A DNA stretch of 64,000 nt from Candidatus Abyssobacteria bacterium SURF_5 (GCA_003598085.1 QZKU01000004.1:1-64000); one strand, 5' to 3'; positions 52,323-60,513 are shown, counted from the first letter of the stretch. The notes: generated by a model not told the origin, from the sequence alone. A program made the numbers and translations.

Positions 52323-52616
52323 TCAGTTCCTCCGCCCAACCACCATCGAATCGATCGCGGAGCATTTCCTTAAGATGTTGATCTCCTCAACCGGATCGCA
52401 CACCGACAGAGCGAATTCATCAACGCGCTGCTCGGTTAACTTGTTCCATATCCGCGGCCGCAAAGGCGAAACTTCAACGTATTCGTGGCGGGCCTTGCGG
52501 TCGTTCACAAAGGGGTGCCCTCGCGCGCCTCTTTCAAGCTCGGGAAAAAGACGCAAACAGTGCGCCACGTGAACCTCTGCCCTCGAAAGCAGATGACGCC
52601 CTTGCCACCGAAGCAA
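52323..52616 (-). CDS. Hypothetical small protein in the ech-etf leader (weak)
   Basis: An open frame of 97 codons starts at TTG, about 18 bases after the expected transcription start of the consensus promoter, and ends 97 bases before the hydratase. It is basic (many Arg/His) and has no recognisable domain and no good ribosome binding site. It could be chance in a high-GC leader. I include it because nothing else accounts for the transcribed 400 bases. Confidence 0.2.
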   Translation of the reverse strand: MLRWQGRHLLSRAEVHVAHCLRLFPELERGARGHPFVNDRKARHEYVEVSPLRPRIWNKLTEQRVDEFALSVCDPVEEINILRKCSAIDSMVVGRRN

Positions 52617-52640
52617 CAGGGTGAGCCGGCGGCAAGGCTG

Positions 52641-52669
52641 ATTATATAAACTCCGTTAGTCGTTGTCAA
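52641..52669 (-). promoter_or_regulatory. Perfect consensus sigma-70 promoter upstream of the ech-etf operon
   Basis: On the minus strand TTGACA (52669-52664), 17 bases, TATAAT (52646-52641). Both boxes match the consensus exactly. It starts 23 bases after the acpS stop codon. Confidence 0.8.
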
Positions 52670-52691
52670 GTGATTTTGTCTGTCCGGCCAG

Positions 52692-53069
52692 TCAAGAAAT
52701 AATCGCGTGGGCTATGGCTTGTTCCCTTGAATGGGAAAGGGAAAGAAGAATCTTTTTGCCTCCCAGAGCATCGTATATCTTCGCGGCTCCGCCATACAGC
52801 CTGACCTTGGGAGGACCTGCCGCAGCGGGTGCAACTTCAATGTCGCGCATTCTGACGCCTCTACTCAAGCCGGTTCCCAACGCCTTGGCCACCGCTTCTT
52901 TGGCGGCGAACCTGGCGGCAAAATGCATGGCCGGCCGCGCCTTCTTCATGCAGAAGTCGATCTCCTCTTGCGTGTACACCCTTTCGAGAAACTTCTCCTT
53001 CTGCCGCGCGATTGCCCGCTCGATCCGTTCTATTTCAATGATATCTATGCCGTTGCCAAGCACTGTCAT
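52692..53069 (-). CDS. acpS: Holo-[acyl-carrier-protein] synthase
   Basis: AcpS transfers 4'-phosphopantetheine from CoA to apo-ACP. The 125-residue protein is of standard length and shows GNGIDIIEIERIERAI (metal-binding Asp), FAARFAAKEAVAKALGTG (catalytic Glu-Lys region) and ILLSLSHSREQAIAHAI. Upstream by 42 bases on the same strand lies the PNPOx-fold gene, so both may share a transcript. Downstream, the strong promoter of the ech-etf operon begins. Confidence 0.95.
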   Translation of the reverse strand: MTVLGNGIDIIEIERIERAIARQKEKFLERVYTQEEIDFCMKKARPAMHFAARFAAKEAVAKALGTGLSRGVRMRDIEVAPAAAGPPKVRLYGGAAKIYDALGGKKILLSLSHSREQAIAHAIIS

Positions 53070-53111
53070 ATCAATAACTTGTATCGCAACAGAGGCGCCA
53101 TTCCTGAAAGC

Positions 53112-53519
53112 CTAGCAAATCCTTTTCCCCGGCAGGGGCGGACAGGCCGTGAACACGGAGTCAACGCGGATAGTCCCGATGCCGCGCGGCCCGGAATACG
53201 CATTATACTTCAAGAGCGGGTGCGAGGCGAACATCTCGAACATCGGGCCGGAGGTCTGGAACTCCTCGAAGGTGCCTTTCACCTGATAGGCCACCCCGTC
53301 CTTGGTGAGAACGGACACGGCGACCTTCCTGTTAGCAAGAAGGTTGTGCTTTGTTTTGTTCATCATGATATCGACGAACACCAGCATCTCATCTCCGAAC
53401 GGCATGACCGAGAGGATGGGCACGACGTTCGGCATCCCGTCCCCATCCACGGTAGCCATGAATTTCGCCGCTTCGGTGTCCGCGAATTTCTCGATTACGG
53501 GCGCAGGCATCTTTGCCAT
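53112..53519 (-). CDS. Pyridoxamine 5'-phosphate oxidase-fold (flavin-binding split-barrel) protein
   Basis: The ATG at 53519 follows GGGAGA by 8 bases and gives 135 residues. The protein has the split-barrel flavin fold: KFMATVDGDGMPNVVPIL, LVFVDIMMNKTKHNLLANRK and VAVSVLTKDGVAYQVKG. This small type is often annotated as a general stress or FMN-binding protein rather than as PdxH. Substrate is unknown. The repeat at 53589-53682 and the glycyl-radical enzyme lie upstream. Confidence 0.8.
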   Translation of the reverse strand: MAKMPAPVIEKFADTEAAKFMATVDGDGMPNVVPILSVMPFGDEMLVFVDIMMNKTKHNLLANRKVAVSVLTKDGVAYQVKGTFEEFQTSGPMFEMFASHPLLKYNAYSGPRGIGTIRVDSVFTACPPLPGKRIC

Positions 53520-53588
53520 CTCGATTTCTCCCAATTAGACAAGAAATATCATATTCACCGGGAAGTTCAGAATATCAACTAAAGAACT

Positions 53589-53682
53589 AACCACCAAGTC
53601 ACTAAGACACCAAGAAGAATTCATTCACACAAAGCGTCGATTACCTTTTTTCTTGCCTTTGTGTCTTGGTGCCTTGGTGGTT
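53589..53682. repeat. Palindromic dispersed repeat (AACCACCAAG...CTTGGTGGTT)
   Basis: The left arm AACCACCAAGTCACTAAGAC (from 53589) and the right arm ending GTCTTGGTGCCTTGGTGGTT (to 53682) are degenerate inverted copies built of ACCAAGnCA-like units. The centre is A/T-rich with TTTTTTCTTG. It begins 15 bases after the glycyl-radical enzyme stop and could serve as its terminator. Confidence 0.75.
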
Positions 53683-53696
53683 GATTTTGTCTTAAA

Positions 53697-56072
53697 TCAT
53701 ATGTTCCCGTGCGATGTTCGTGCGATAATTTCGTCCTGCATCCCTCGCCCGAGCGTGACAAAGTATGCGTTATAACCGGTGACGCGCACCAGCAGATTAC
53801 TGTATTTCTGCGGGTCGGCCTGCGCCGCCAAAAGAGTTTCCTTGTCAATCACGTTGATTTGGATCGAAGTACCGCCAAGGTCCTCGTAAGCGCGCAACAG
53901 CGCAGCGAGGCGGTCGAGCTGAGCTTCGCCAGCGAGTACTGAAGGATTTAATGTGATTGTGTATGAGGCGCCGCGCGGGTTGACGTCGAAGCCGTAGCGG
54001 GTGACGGATTTGATGGCGGCCGTTGGCCCGAGCATATCGCGTCCCTGTACCGGCGCCACGGCGTTGGAGAGGTGCTCGCCCTTATGACGGCCATCGGGCG
54101 TTGCGGCGGTGTGCTCGGCAAACGAAATGAAATAATTCCAGGAAAGATAACCGGCTGTATAGCGCCTGCCGGTGGCTGGCGACGCGTGTTTGGCGGTTTC
54201 CTCCGACCAGAACCGTGAAAGCTCGCGCCCAATGGCATCTACATAGTCATCATCGTTCCCGAATTTGGGCGCGCGGTTGATCAGCATCTGCCGGACTGAT
54301 TCGTAGCCCGCGAAATCAGCCTTCAGCGCGGCGACCAGATCGGCCATCGGGAGAAGCCTCTCATCAAATGCCAGTTTCTTGACTGCGGCGACGGAATCCG
54401 CCAGCGTCGAGATGCTGCACCCCTCGATGGTGATGAAGTTGTATTTGGCGCCGCCGGCGCGAACGTCTTTCCCGTTCTCCATGCAGCCGCCGATATGGGA
54501 AGAGAGATATGGGACCGGCAGGAACCTCGCCCGCTGGGCGTCCCACGCGTTATACACTTGAATCGTCTGCAGGAGGATATCCTTCAGTTGCCTCTTCACG
54601 GCTTCGAGGAACTGCTCGTATGTGTCAAAAGAGACAGGATCGCCGGTTGCGCGTCCGATCTGATCGCCGGTGATCATGCATTTGCCATCATTCAGCGCCA
54701 ACTCGACCGCCTTTGCGAGGTTGACGTTGACGTCAACCGTGCCGGAGAGATCGTTGCCGTGGGAAGTATTCTCGATGCAGCCGACAATGCCGTAATCGAG
54801 GGCCTCCTCTCGAGATATGCCCTCTTTTTCGAGCGCAAGGATACTCGTCTTGTCGAAGTTCAGGAGAAACGGCGCGCCCTGGGCGCTCGCGATCATTTCG
54901 CAAACGCGGCGCATCAGTCGTGGGGGCGTCCCCTTGTGCAGGCGGATCGAGCGTTTGGGCTCGAGCATATTCATCTCATCGATGACATCGAGCACGAGAT
55001 AAGTTAATTCGTTGGTGACATCTTCACCATTTTTTCCGCAGCCGCCGAGTGTGATAAGTTGGCCGAACCCGGAATTAATGCCGTGGCGGCCCCCCAGGTA
55101 AAAGCGGTCATAGGCGTAATTATGCTTGATCCAGAAGCACTCGAGGATCTCCTTCGCCTGCTCGCGCGAGAGTTTGCCCGTTTCGACGTCGCGTTGATAA
55201 TAGGGATAAAGGTATTGATCGAATCTGCCATATGAGAGGCCGGCGCCGGGATAGCTTTCAGCGATCATGTCGATCATATGAGTGAACCAGACCGACTGGA
55301 GGGCCTCGTAAAATCCCTCCGCGGGATAATAAGGCACGCGCTCGCAAATGCGAGAGATCTCGAGCAATTCCAATTTCCGTTCATATGCGCGCTCGCGCTC
55401 GGCCTGCTCGCGCGCAAGCTGAGCGTATCGCACGGAGAATTCGCGAACCGCATCGCAACATATGATCACCGCCCGATAAAACGCCCGACGCGAGTCGTCG
55501 CTTTCTTTAGACAGCCTTTGCCGGGCCTCCTCCTGGATTCCGGCAAAACCAATGTTCAGCACCTTCGGGAAATCCTGAATAATGTGCGAGGGTACCGGGC
55601 CGCAATTGCTGACGCCGTGACGGATCAGCCACTCCGTTTTTTGCGATTCGCGCCGGTCAATCTCAAGATATTCCTCGGTTTCCCGCTCGTTCAGACAATT
55701 GGAGAGAGCGGTATTGAAGCGGCCTCCCACGATCAACTCGCCTTCAAGGATGTCGACAGGAATCTGCCGCAACGCCTGCGCAAAGAACAGTGCCCGGCGC
55801 ACGATGAGCGGCTCATCCCAGAAGTTAATTGGAAGGTTTACCGGCTGGGCCAGAGCGAGCAGGCTATTTTCCAAAGCCTTCATAAAGGGGACAACTTCCG
55901 GCACCACATAGTCCTCATGCCGGCGATACACGATATCATGCGGTGCGCCCGTAGTGTACGGGAGGACTTCATTCCGGAATGACCGGTTTTCCCAATCGAA
56001 ATACTCGTCCCGCAGCCTCTTGATCCGGCCGCTCAATGCCGCCGAGGGTCCCCATATTTTCAGGTCAGTCAT
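53697..56072 (-). CDS. Glycyl-radical enzyme of the pyruvate formate-lyase superfamily, substrate unknown (791 aa)
   Basis: The C-terminal glycyl-radical loop is RVTGYNAYFVTL with Gly766 as the radical site, followed by QDEIIART. The thiyl cysteine is Cys432 in IVGCIENTSHGND, with Glu434 two residues on. This is the GCxE pattern of dehydratase/decarboxylase-type members (glycerol or diol dehydratase, choline lyase, arylacetate decarboxylases). It differs from the CC pair of pyruvate formate-lyase, so simple pyruvate cleavage is unlikely. Most GCxE enzymes read GCVEP; Asn replaces Pro here. A Gly/Asn-rich GNDLSGTVDVNVNLAKAVEL segment follows. Ribosome binding site GGAGG. No radical-SAM activase, needed to form the glycyl radical, is adjacent. 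Cytoplasmic, oxygen-sensitive. Confidence 0.9.
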   Translation of the reverse strand: MTDLKIWGPSAALSGRIKRLRDEYFDWENRSFRNEVLPYTTGAPHDIVYRRHEDYVVPEVVPFMKALENSLLALAQPVNLPINFWDEPLIVRRALFFAQALRQIPVDILEGELIVGGRFNTALSNCLNERETEEYLEIDRRESQKTEWLIRHGVSNCGPVPSHIIQDFPKVLNIGFAGIQEEARQRLSKESDDSRRAFYRAVIICCDAVREFSVRYAQLAREQAERERAYERKLELLEISRICERVPYYPAEGFYEALQSVWFTHMIDMIAESYPGAGLSYGRFDQYLYPYYQRDVETGKLSREQAKEILECFWIKHNYAYDRFYLGGRHGINSGFGQLITLGGCGKNGEDVTNELTYLVLDVIDEMNMLEPKRSIRLHKGTPPRLMRRVCEMIASAQGAPFLLNFDKTSILALEKEGISREEALDYGIVGCIENTSHGNDLSGTVDVNVNLAKAVELALNDGKCMITGDQIGRATGDPVSFDTYEQFLEAVKRQLKDILLQTIQVYNAWDAQRARFLPVPYLSSHIGGCMENGKDVRAGGAKYNFITIEGCSISTLADSVAAVKKLAFDERLLPMADLVAALKADFAGYESVRQMLINRAPKFGNDDDYVDAIGRELSRFWSEETAKHASPATGRRYTAGYLSWNYFISFAEHTAATPDGRHKGEHLSNAVAPVQGRDMLGPTAAIKSVTRYGFDVNPRGASYTITLNPSVLAGEAQLDRLAALLRAYEDLGGTSIQINVIDKETLLAAQADPQKYSNLLVRVTGYNAYFVTLGRGMQDEIIARTSHGNI

Positions 56073-56194
56073 GGATTCGGTCCTCCGATCGGATACGATT
56101 TAAAAGCAGGCTGATGTCTGGAAGCCGGAAGCAGCCTCCTTGCTGGAAATTATACCAAAACCGTGCAGGTGATTTCATCCGCTGGGCAATACTC

Positions 56195-57577
56195 TCAGAT
56201 ACCCAACATCAGTTTGGCGAGGCCGAAGTAGATGAGCATGCCGGTTATATCGACGGAAGTCGCAAGAGCGGGGCTGGCCACAACAGCGGGATCGATCTTT
56301 GCCTTTGAGGCGAGAATCGGCAGCAATGCTCCGATTAGAGTGGCCGATATGACCTGCAGACCCAGTGCAAGCGCCACGACGGTGCTGATTTCGATGAGTG
56401 AGAAGCCGCCCGTGGTCGGACCGGGGGCAGGCGAGAAAAGGAAGACCCGGATGAGGGCAACCAATATGAGAGCCATGCTGAGCATCAGGCTCACGCGCAG
56501 CTCTTTCCAGACGACCTCGAAAATGTTGCCGGGACGTATCTGCCGCAGGGCGAGCGCTCGAACGACCACGGTCGCCGCCTGCGAGCCGGTATTGCCGCCG
56601 GTGCCGATCAGCATGGGCAGATAAAAGGCAAGGATGAAGACAGAGGTGAGCGTGTCCTCGAACATTTCCAGAACGGCGCCCGAAATAAGCCCGAGCAGGG
56701 CGAGCGTAACCGCCCAGAAGGCGCGCCGCCTGAAATGCGCAGTTGCGGGCACGGCCAGATAATTCTCGTCCTGCACCTCGCCCGTCAACCCCATGAATTT
56801 CTCGATGTCTTCGGTCTGCTCTTCGCGGATGATGTCCATGGCATCGTCATGAGTGACGATGCCTACGAGCGCGCCGCCGCCATTGATGATCGGGATTGCG
56901 AGCAGGTCGTACTTCTCAATTTTCCGCGCGACCTCTTCCTGATCCTCATCGAGGCGGGCCGAAATGACGTCGGAATGCATCACCTCGCCTACCCGTTTGA
57001 AGGAGCGAGCAAGAATAAGGTCTTTCAGCGATACGAAGCCGATAAGCCTTCTCTGATCGTCGACGACGTAAGCATAGTAAATGGTTTCCTTGTCGGGCGC
57101 CTCGAGCCGAAGCTTGCGGATGGCCTCCTCGACCGTCAGATCGGGTGAGAGGGTCGCATAATCGGAAGTCATCACCGCTCCTGCAGTGCCTTCCGGGTAC
57201 GACGCAAGTTTTCTTATGTCCTCGCGTTCGACCTGCGCAATAGCCGGCATGATGATCTGCGTTTCGGCTTCCGGCATCCGTTTAATCAGGTCCACCCGCT
57301 CGTCGTGCGACATGTTGGAAATGAGTTCCACGAGCTCGGGACGCTGCAGCGAGGACGCCAACGCTAGCTGAATCTCGCTGTCAAGATAACTGAAGATTTC
57401 CGCCCGCGCACGCCGGTCCGCATACGACAGGATTTGATGGATTTCCTCGGTGGTAAGGCCGCTGAGGAATTCGGCGATAAAGGCAGGATGCGTTGCTCCG
57501 CAAAATTCGCGAAGGCTCTCAGCGTTCCCCTCGGCAAGCAGCTCGCGCAACTCGGGGACGAGCAAAACGTTTTTCAT
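56195..57577 (-). CDS. mgtE: Magnesium transporter MgtE
   Basis: The 460-residue protein has the MgtE layout: an N-terminal MgtE_N superhelical domain (about 5-130), a CBS pair (about 135-255, AGAVMTSDYATLSPDLTVEE and VGEVMHSDVISARLDEDQEE), a plug helix and five transmembrane helices (about 285-460). GTGGNTGSQAATVVVRALAL is the conserved pore segment and IDPAVVASPALATSVDITG the C-terminal signature. The channel conducts Mg2+ and is gated by Mg2+ bound to the N and CBS domains. A consensus-like promoter, a hairpin, a small open frame and a hairpin hiding the ribosome binding site precede it. The glycyl-radical enzyme follows on the same strand 122 bases later. Confidence 0.96.
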   Translation of the reverse strand: MKNVLLVPELRELLAEGNAESLREFCGATHPAFIAEFLSGLTTEEIHQILSYADRRARAEIFSYLDSEIQLALASSLQRPELVELISNMSHDERVDLIKRMPEAETQIIMPAIAQVEREDIRKLASYPEGTAGAVMTSDYATLSPDLTVEEAIRKLRLEAPDKETIYYAYVVDDQRRLIGFVSLKDLILARSFKRVGEVMHSDVISARLDEDQEEVARKIEKYDLLAIPIINGGGALVGIVTHDDAMDIIREEQTEDIEKFMGLTGEVQDENYLAVPATAHFRRRAFWAVTLALLGLISGAVLEMFEDTLTSVFILAFYLPMLIGTGGNTGSQAATVVVRALALRQIRPGNIFEVVWKELRVSLMLSMALILVALIRVFLFSPAPGPTTGGFSLIEISTVVALALGLQVISATLIGALLPILASKAKIDPAVVASPALATSVDITGMLIYFGLAKLMLGI

Positions 57578-57581
57578 TATC

Positions 57582-57620
57582 CACCTCCGACAGGACCACC
57601 GCCTTGGCGGCCCGGAGGTG
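57582..57620 (-). promoter_or_regulatory. Hairpin sequestering the mgtE ribosome binding site
   Basis: The mgtE Shine-Dalgarno GGAGGTG (57588-57582 on the minus strand) lies in CGGAGGTG, which is perfectly complementary to CACCTCCG at 57620-57613. An inner CCGCC/GGCGG pair closes the loop. If this folds, translation start would be blocked. Confidence 0.6.
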
Positions 57621-57630
57621 AGGAGGGCGC

Positions 57631-57807
57631 TCAGTCCACTATGGACGCGAGCAGAACACCGGGGTGAGCAGCCACGGCGGGAACCGGTCCGAAATGTGGC
57701 AAATCTGTACTCGGCAAGTATGCTCTCGGAAAAAGCTTACTACTGCCAGATTCCTCCATCTCGTACTCCATTACAGATAAAAACTTGATAAATACTGATC
57801 CCTTCAT
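57631..57807 (-). CDS. Possible leader peptide upstream of mgtE (58 aa)
   Basis: An open frame from ATG 57807 ends 53 bases before the mgtE start and ten bases before the hairpin that covers its ribosome binding site. It contains an acidic cluster (MEYEMEESG) and eight prolines in the second half (LFPRAYLPSTDLPHFGPVPA). Acidic and proline-rich leader peptides control Mg2+ transporter genes in enterobacteria (MgtL-type), so a similar role is conceivable. No ribosome binding site is visible before the ATG; an in-frame GTG lies at 57825. Translation is unproven. Confidence 0.3.
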   Translation of the reverse strand: MKGSVFIKFLSVMEYEMEESGSSKLFPRAYLPSTDLPHFGPVPAVAAHPGVLLASIVD

Positions 57808-57810
57808 GAT

Positions 57811-57835
57811 AAAAGCGTTGCCCACAGGGCAACGC
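57811..57835 (-). terminator. Hairpin with short T-run in the mgtE leader (possible attenuator)
   Basis: GCGTTGCCC-TGT-GGGCAACGC is a perfect 9-bp stem with a 3-base loop, followed on the minus strand by TTTTATC. It starts about 30 bases after the expected transcription start, well before mgtE. Confidence 0.6.
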
Positions 57836-57872
57836 GCATCAACAGAGGCTTTTCAACCCCTGATCCGTGTTC

Positions 57873-57901
57873 ATTATAGTGAAATTCCAGCCGCCGGTCA
57901 A
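57873..57901 (-). promoter_or_regulatory. Sigma-70-type promoter of mgtE
   Basis: On the minus strand TTGACC (57901-57896), 17 bases, TATAAT (57878-57873). The mgtE start is about 290 bases downstream, leaving a long leader. Confidence 0.8.
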
Positions 57902-58021
57902 GCGGAAAATCGAGAAATCTCGCTCTCCGCTCTCTCCGATAATGTATAATTGATGTGACGCGGTGAGGGCCGCAAGCATCTCGTGTAAAACGGACTTTTC
58001 TTACCGTCAACCGGATACTCG

Positions 58022-59920
58022 ATGAAAACCTGCACGATTCGTTTTATCCTGCTTTTTCTGTTTTTCGCGGGCGTCTCTTGCTCCGAAAAATCAGAAATGA
58101 AAACTGCGGCAGCAGGGAAGGATTCCTGGCCGCACGTTGTTCCGTACCTCGATAGCACACCTTCAGCAAAAGACGGACAAGGCACTGCTTCTGTTGCTCC
58201 CGCCGGTCCATTCCTTGCGGGCGCAATGACTGATTTTGAAATAGCTTTCACGGTCGGAGAAGCCGGCATAGCGCCCGGCGGGTTTGTTATACTTCAGGTG
58301 TCTCCATGGTGGGGATGGACGACGCCTCAAACGCTCGATCCCGATGGTCCAGGCTACACAACTGTCCGTACTTCATTTTCCGACGCCTCCACAAAAGCAT
58401 TTACACTCCAGCTCGGCAGAATCGTTGTCTCATCCGCGTCACGCGGCTTCAGGCACGGAGAAACCATCACGTTCAACCTGAAAGATGTGCGGGTGGATAA
58501 ATTTGCCGAGGCCGAGGAATTGTTCCAAATATTCACCGATGCCGACGGTGACGGCCACTCCCGGTGCATTGACAAACCTCCATCCGTCAGAGTAGAGGCG
58601 CGAGAAGCGGTTCGCCTCGAGGTAACGGCGCCGTCGCAGGTGAGACCGGGCGAAACAATCAAGGTGGGTGCGGCGCCACTCGATGTTCTCGGCAACTGGA
58701 GTACAATGCCGCCCGGCAGGTGGCGGCTGTCGGTTATCCGAAACGGACATACTGTGGATGATATCGCGGGGGAAGCATCTGGCGAAGAGAAAAGAATCAC
58801 CATTCCTTACGTCTTCGCTGAAGAGGGGCTGTTTTTCTTTGTGGTTGAAACTGCCTCGAGGTTGCAGGGCAAGAGCAACGTCGTCTTTTGCCGGCAGGGC
58901 GAACCTGCTCTGAATCTCTACTTCGGCGACATCCACGGCCATTCGCGCATGTCGGATGGGACCGGCACGCCGGGGGATTACTACCGATACGCGCGCCAGG
59001 TTTCGGGCCTCGATATCGCCGCACTGACAGATCATGCCGACTACGGAACTATTCCCATAGACGGGGCGGCTTGGGAGCGAATTAAAGATGCGGCAAACAC
59101 GGCGTACGAGCCGGGCGAATTTGTCACGTTCCTCGGCTTCGAGTGGACCAACTGGAAGTACGGCCACCGCAATGTCTATTACCGCGACGGCGATGGCCCG
59201 GTCTTCCGCTCAATCGATCCGGAGAGCGACTCCCCGCAGGAATTATGGGAATTGCTGCGGCCGTACGAGGCAATGACGGCCGCTCATCATGTTGGCGGCG
59301 GACCAATATCGACCGACTGGAGCATCCCGCCCGGCCCAAAAGAATACTTCGTCGAGATCAGCTCTATCCATGGGACATCTGAATTTCTCGGAGGCGATTC
59401 CGCAGTGTATCATCCGGTCAGGGGCGCGTTCGTACGTGATGCGCTGGCGAGAGGATACCGGCTCGGGATAGTCGGCGGAGGAGACACCCACGACGGCCAT
59501 CCCGGCCAAAGAAGCGCCGGCGCGCCGGTTACAGGACTTATGGGCGTCTACGCGAAAGAGCTAACACGTGAGGCGGTTTGGGAGGCATTTCGCAGGCGAC
59601 AGGTTTATGCAACCAGCGGCCCGAAGATCATCCTTTCCTTCCGAGCCGGCGATTCGCCCATGGGTTCGGAAATCACATGGAGCAGAAATCAGGGGCCGCT
59701 ACCCCTCGCCTTTCGCGCCATCTGTTGTGAGAAGATTGAATCGGTTGAAATCATCCGAAACGGACAGGCTGTGTTCCGGACGGCGGGTGAAGGTTTGACC
59801 GCTCAATACTTGCTAACAGATCCAGACCCACCTTCCGGCACTTCCTCGTACTACCTTCGAGTGAAGCAAGCAGATGGCAACCTCGCATGGTCAAGCCCTG
59901 TGTGGGTGACCAAAAACTAA
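58022..59920 (+). CDS. Secreted DUF3604/PHP-like metal-dependent hydrolase (632 aa)
   Basis: The N-terminus is a signal peptide with a possible lipobox ending in Cys (FLFFAGVSC, Cys at about 20), so this may be a lipoprotein. After a beta-rich region (about 60-295) comes the PHP-like domain: LYFGDIHGHSRMSDGTG, ALTDHADYG, AAHHVGG and VGGGDTHDGHPGQ supply the metal-binding His/Asp set. A final beta domain includes AICCEKIESVEIIRNGQAVF, as usual in DUF3604 proteins. The PHP fold hydrolyses phosphoesters or related bonds; DUF3604 substrates are not known. A TATAAT box is at 57945-57950 but without a good -35. The gene is divergent from mgtE and convergent with the next gene, 12 bases apart. Confidence 0.85.
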   Translation: MKTCTIRFILLFLFFAGVSCSEKSEMKTAAAGKDSWPHVVPYLDSTPSAKDGQGTASVAPAGPFLAGAMTDFEIAFTVGEAGIAPGGFVILQVSPWWGWTTPQTLDPDGPGYTTVRTSFSDASTKAFTLQLGRIVVSSASRGFRHGETITFNLKDVRVDKFAEAEELFQIFTDADGDGHSRCIDKPPSVRVEAREAVRLEVTAPSQVRPGETIKVGAAPLDVLGNWSTMPPGRWRLSVIRNGHTVDDIAGEASGEEKRITIPYVFAEEGLFFFVVETASRLQGKSNVVFCRQGEPALNLYFGDIHGHSRMSDGTGTPGDYYRYARQVSGLDIAALTDHADYGTIPIDGAAWERIKDAANTAYEPGEFVTFLGFEWTNWKYGHRNVYYRDGDGPVFRSIDPESDSPQELWELLRPYEAMTAAHHVGGGPISTDWSIPPGPKEYFVEISSIHGTSEFLGGDSAVYHPVRGAFVRDALARGYRLGIVGGGDTHDGHPGQRSAGAPVTGLMGVYAKELTREAVWEAFRRRQVYATSGPKIILSFRAGDSPMGSEITWSRNQGPLPLAFRAICCEKIESVEIIRNGQAVFRTAGEGLTAQYLLTDPDPPSGTSSYYLRVKQADGNLAWSSPVWVTKN

Positions 59921-59932
59921 GCAGAAGAGTGC

Positions 59933-60442
59933 TTACATCTCTTCTTCGGGCTCAGCCGCCTCAGGTTCGGCTTCGACTGAAGGTGCTTTCTCCTTGACCG
60001 TCCGCAGGCGATCTTTACCGAACATCTTCCAGAATTCAACAGCCTGTTCGCCACTCAGCGAATCCGCAAGAGCGGTCCACAGCTCCGCCTCCTTGGCAAC
60101 AACGGCTTCATGAGTTTTATGCACTCGTTGTATCTCGTTTTTGACTCGCGCAGGATCCGGACTACCCTGCAGCGCTGCCGTAAGATCTTGATAGGCTTTC
60201 TTATACCTGCTCACAAGCTCGTCGATTTGTTGGCGATACTGCTCGTTCACCTTCTTCATCCGTGCACGCTGTTCATCCGTCAACTGCAGTCTCTGATCGA
60301 TCGCGGTCATCTCTTTTTGACTGGGCGGGCGAAACACAACGGCCGGATCTCGCCCCTTCGTTTTGGCTGCCTGAGCCAGTGCATCTGCTCCAATGCCGAC
60401 AATTAAACCGAGAACTACCAGCGAAACCAGTGCCTTTCTCAT
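59933..60442 (-). CDS. Periplasmic Spy/CpxP-like (LTxxQ) helical protein, copy 1
   Basis: The 169-residue protein has a signal peptide (about 1-23, ending ADALA). The helical mature part carries LQLTDEQRARMKKVNEQYRQ, the LTxxQ pattern of Spy/CpxP periplasmic chaperones and metal-resistance proteins, a VHKTHEAVVAKEAELWTAL helix and an acidic tail (EAEPEAAEPEEEM). It is paralogous to the protein encoded at 60815-61303: both share RPPxQxEMxxxxxxLQLTDEQR and ELWxALxxxLxxEQ..FWxxFG. The gene has its own promoter (60485-60513). The role is inferred only from the weak family match. Confidence 0.65.
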   Translation of the reverse strand: MRKALVSLVVLGLIVGIGADALAQAAKTKGRDPAVVFRPPSQKEMTAIDQRLQLTDEQRARMKKVNEQYRQQIDELVSRYKKAYQDLTAALQGSPDPARVKNEIQRVHKTHEAVVAKEAELWTALADSLSGEQAVEFWKMFGKDRLRTVKEKAPSVEAEPEAAEPEEEM

Positions 60443-60484
60443 GTCGCTCCTCTCCTTTTCTGAACCGGTGCACGAATTGGTTGA

Positions 60485-60513
60485 ATTGTATCACTTTCGA
60501 CGTAGTTGCGCAA
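60485..60513 (-). promoter_or_regulatory. Sigma-70-type promoter of LTxxQ copy 1
   Basis: On the minus strand TTGCGC (60513-60508), 17 bases, TACAAT (60490-60485), 43 bases before the start codon. Confidence 0.6.

Larger units (their letters stand above)
52226..52691. other. Leader region upstream of the ech-etf operon
   Basis: About 440 bases lie between the consensus promoter at 52641-52669 and the enoyl-CoA hydratase start. Apart from one weak small open frame (52323-52616) I see no gene or known RNA motif. Confidence 0.45.

Noticed and set aside
52323-52616. Resemblance of NDRKARHEY in the small leader frame to SmpB (NRKARHDY)
   Set aside because: Only a few residues match; the SmpB core that should follow is absent, so this looks like chance.
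57578-57900. M-box (ykoK) magnesium riboswitch before mgtE
   Set aside because: I could not find the conserved M-box segments; only simple hairpins are visible. A covariance search would settle it.
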